5,921 nt of DNA from Methylococcaceae bacterium UBA1147 (GTDB taxonomy: Bacteria; Pseudomonadota; Gammaproteobacteria; Methylococcales; UBA1147): assembly GCA_002311315.1 (NCBI GenBank), contig DBZZ01000024.1, forward strand, positions 27,348-33,268, read 5' to 3'. Every line of letters starts with the position of its first letter. Within the stretch, counting starts at the first letter, position 1. Below, piece after piece: positions 5,568 through 5,921 of the stretch. The position numbers and the translations under genes are program-made. The notes below the pieces were generated by a model. It saw nothing but the letters and a program-made list of their open reading frames with translations. It searched no databases and was not told the DNA's origin.

Positions 5568-5603
5568 GGGTTTCAGGTCCAGGGGTTTCCCTGGATGAGA
5601 CCC
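5568..5603 (-). terminator. Stem-loop after the RRM gene, possible non-canonical terminator
   Basis: TCCAGGG (5578-5584) and CCCTGGA (5589-5595) form a perfect 7-bp stem with a 4-nt loop. GGGTTTCA (5568-5575) and TGAGACCC (5596-5603) extend it by 8 positions beyond a 2-nt bulge. One of the eight is a G.U pair on the plus strand and an A/C mismatch on the minus strand. It begins 22 nt past the RRM stop codon. No U-tract follows on the minus strand; instead a C-rich run follows, so Rho-dependent ending or 3'-end protection is as likely as intrinsic termination. Confidence 0.4.
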
Positions 5604-5624
5604 TGTTCGGTGCAACCGGGAGGC

Positions 5625-5879
5625 TTAACGACGTCTATTTTTCGGGTTTTCGAAATTAACCCGCAAGTTCTTGCCGTTGAATTCGGAGCCATCGAGAGCG
5701 GCAATGGCTGCGCGGGCCTCGTGGCCCTCCATTTCAATAAAGCCGAAGCCCTTGCACTGATTTGAAAACAGATCGGTAGCAAGCTTTATGGAGCGGACCT
5801 TCCCATATTTAGAGAAAAGTTCGGTGACTTCTTGCTCGGTTGCAGAGGAAGGCAGACTGCCGACAAAGATTTTTTTCAC
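5625..5879 (-). CDS. Small single-RRM RNA-binding protein
   Basis: This 84-residue cytoplasmic protein is almost entirely one RNA recognition motif with a short basic tail (NRRR at 81-84). RNP2 is IFVGSL at 4-9 and RNP1 is KGFGFIEM at 43-50. F5, F45 and F47 occupy the aromatic RNA-stacking positions, so single-stranded RNA binding is expected. The beta-alpha-beta pattern is complete, ending with LRVNFENP at 72-79. Small RRM proteins occur in cyanobacteria and various proteobacteria, where some are cold-induced; the target RNA is unknown. The start is GTG at 5879-5877, with GAGGA (5891-5887 region) about 7 nt upstream; no in-frame ATG occurs upstream within the window. There is no glycine-rich tail as in some cyanobacterial relatives. 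Its promoter probably lies beyond the right edge or within the last 40 bases. Confidence 0.93.
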   Translation of the reverse strand: MKKIFVGSLPSSATEQEVTELFSKYGKVRSIKLATDLFSNQCKGFGFIEMEGHEARAAIAALDGSEFNGKNLRVNFENPKNRRR

Positions 5880-5921
5880 GGAAATATCCTCATGCTTCGG
5901 ACATACTAAGGGAACAAAACT

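Larger units (their letters stand above)
5411..5624. other. Intergenic region between the RRM gene and the peptidase gene
   Basis: These 214 bp hold, in minus-strand order, a long stem-loop 22 nt after the RRM stop (5568-5603), a G-rich plus-strand tract (5558-5585), a 10-bp palindrome GCCCATGGGC at 5552-5561, an interrupted inverted repeat (5510-5538) and the peptidase promoter (5446-5474). No coding frame is credible. Confidence 0.6.

Overview
The window looks like part of the chromosome of a methylotrophic proteobacterium, most likely a gammaproteobacterial methanotroph or a relative. The strongest clue is a tandem pair of genes for bacterial NAD(P)-dependent methylene-tetrahydromethanopterin dehydrogenase (MtdB). 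This enzyme belongs to the H4MPT-linked formaldehyde oxidation route of aerobic methylotrophs. An MepM/YebA-type LysM/OapA plus M23 peptidase gene fits Gammaproteobacteria. Base composition is moderate, and long antisense shadow frames run across the real genes. The taxonomic placement is an inference from gene content only.

Layout, left to right: (1) 1-639, minus strand: the N-terminal 213 codons of an NAD-type isocitrate dehydrogenase, cut by the left edge. (2) 640-868: an intergenic region with a candidate -10 box overlapped by a 6-bp-arm inverted repeat. (3) 869-1717, minus: a stand-alone RibD C-terminal/DHFR-like reductase. (4) 1718-1927: a divergent intergenic region with a good sigma70-type promoter for the mtd pair, a palindrome covering its -35 box and a GNRA-capped stem-loop. 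(5) 1928-2830 and 2889-3794, plus: two mtdB paralogues, 58 bp apart and probably co-transcribed. (6) 3795-4090: a converging, gene-free stretch. (7) 4091-5410, minus: a membrane-anchored M23 murein endopeptidase with all catalytic residues and its own well-matched promoter. (8) 5411-5624: an intergenic region with two stem-loops and a G-rich tract. (9) 5625-5879, minus: an 84-residue single-RRM RNA-binding protein with a GTG start.

Functionally, the two MtdB proteins oxidise methylene-H4MPT to methenyl-H4MPT and deliver reductant as NADH or NADPH. They differ at the position that usually decides NAD versus NADP (Gly-Arg in the first copy, Asp-His in the second), so the pair may split C1 electrons between respiration and biosynthesis. 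The divergent RibD_C-like reductase could act in pterin or flavin metabolism and is worth testing for a link to H4MPT. Isocitrate dehydrogenase supplies the TCA branch. The peptidase and RRM genes look like unrelated housekeeping or stress functions. No mobile element, CRISPR array, tRNA or rRNA was seen. No wholly new system is evident; the paralogue pair and its promoter architecture are the most interesting points.
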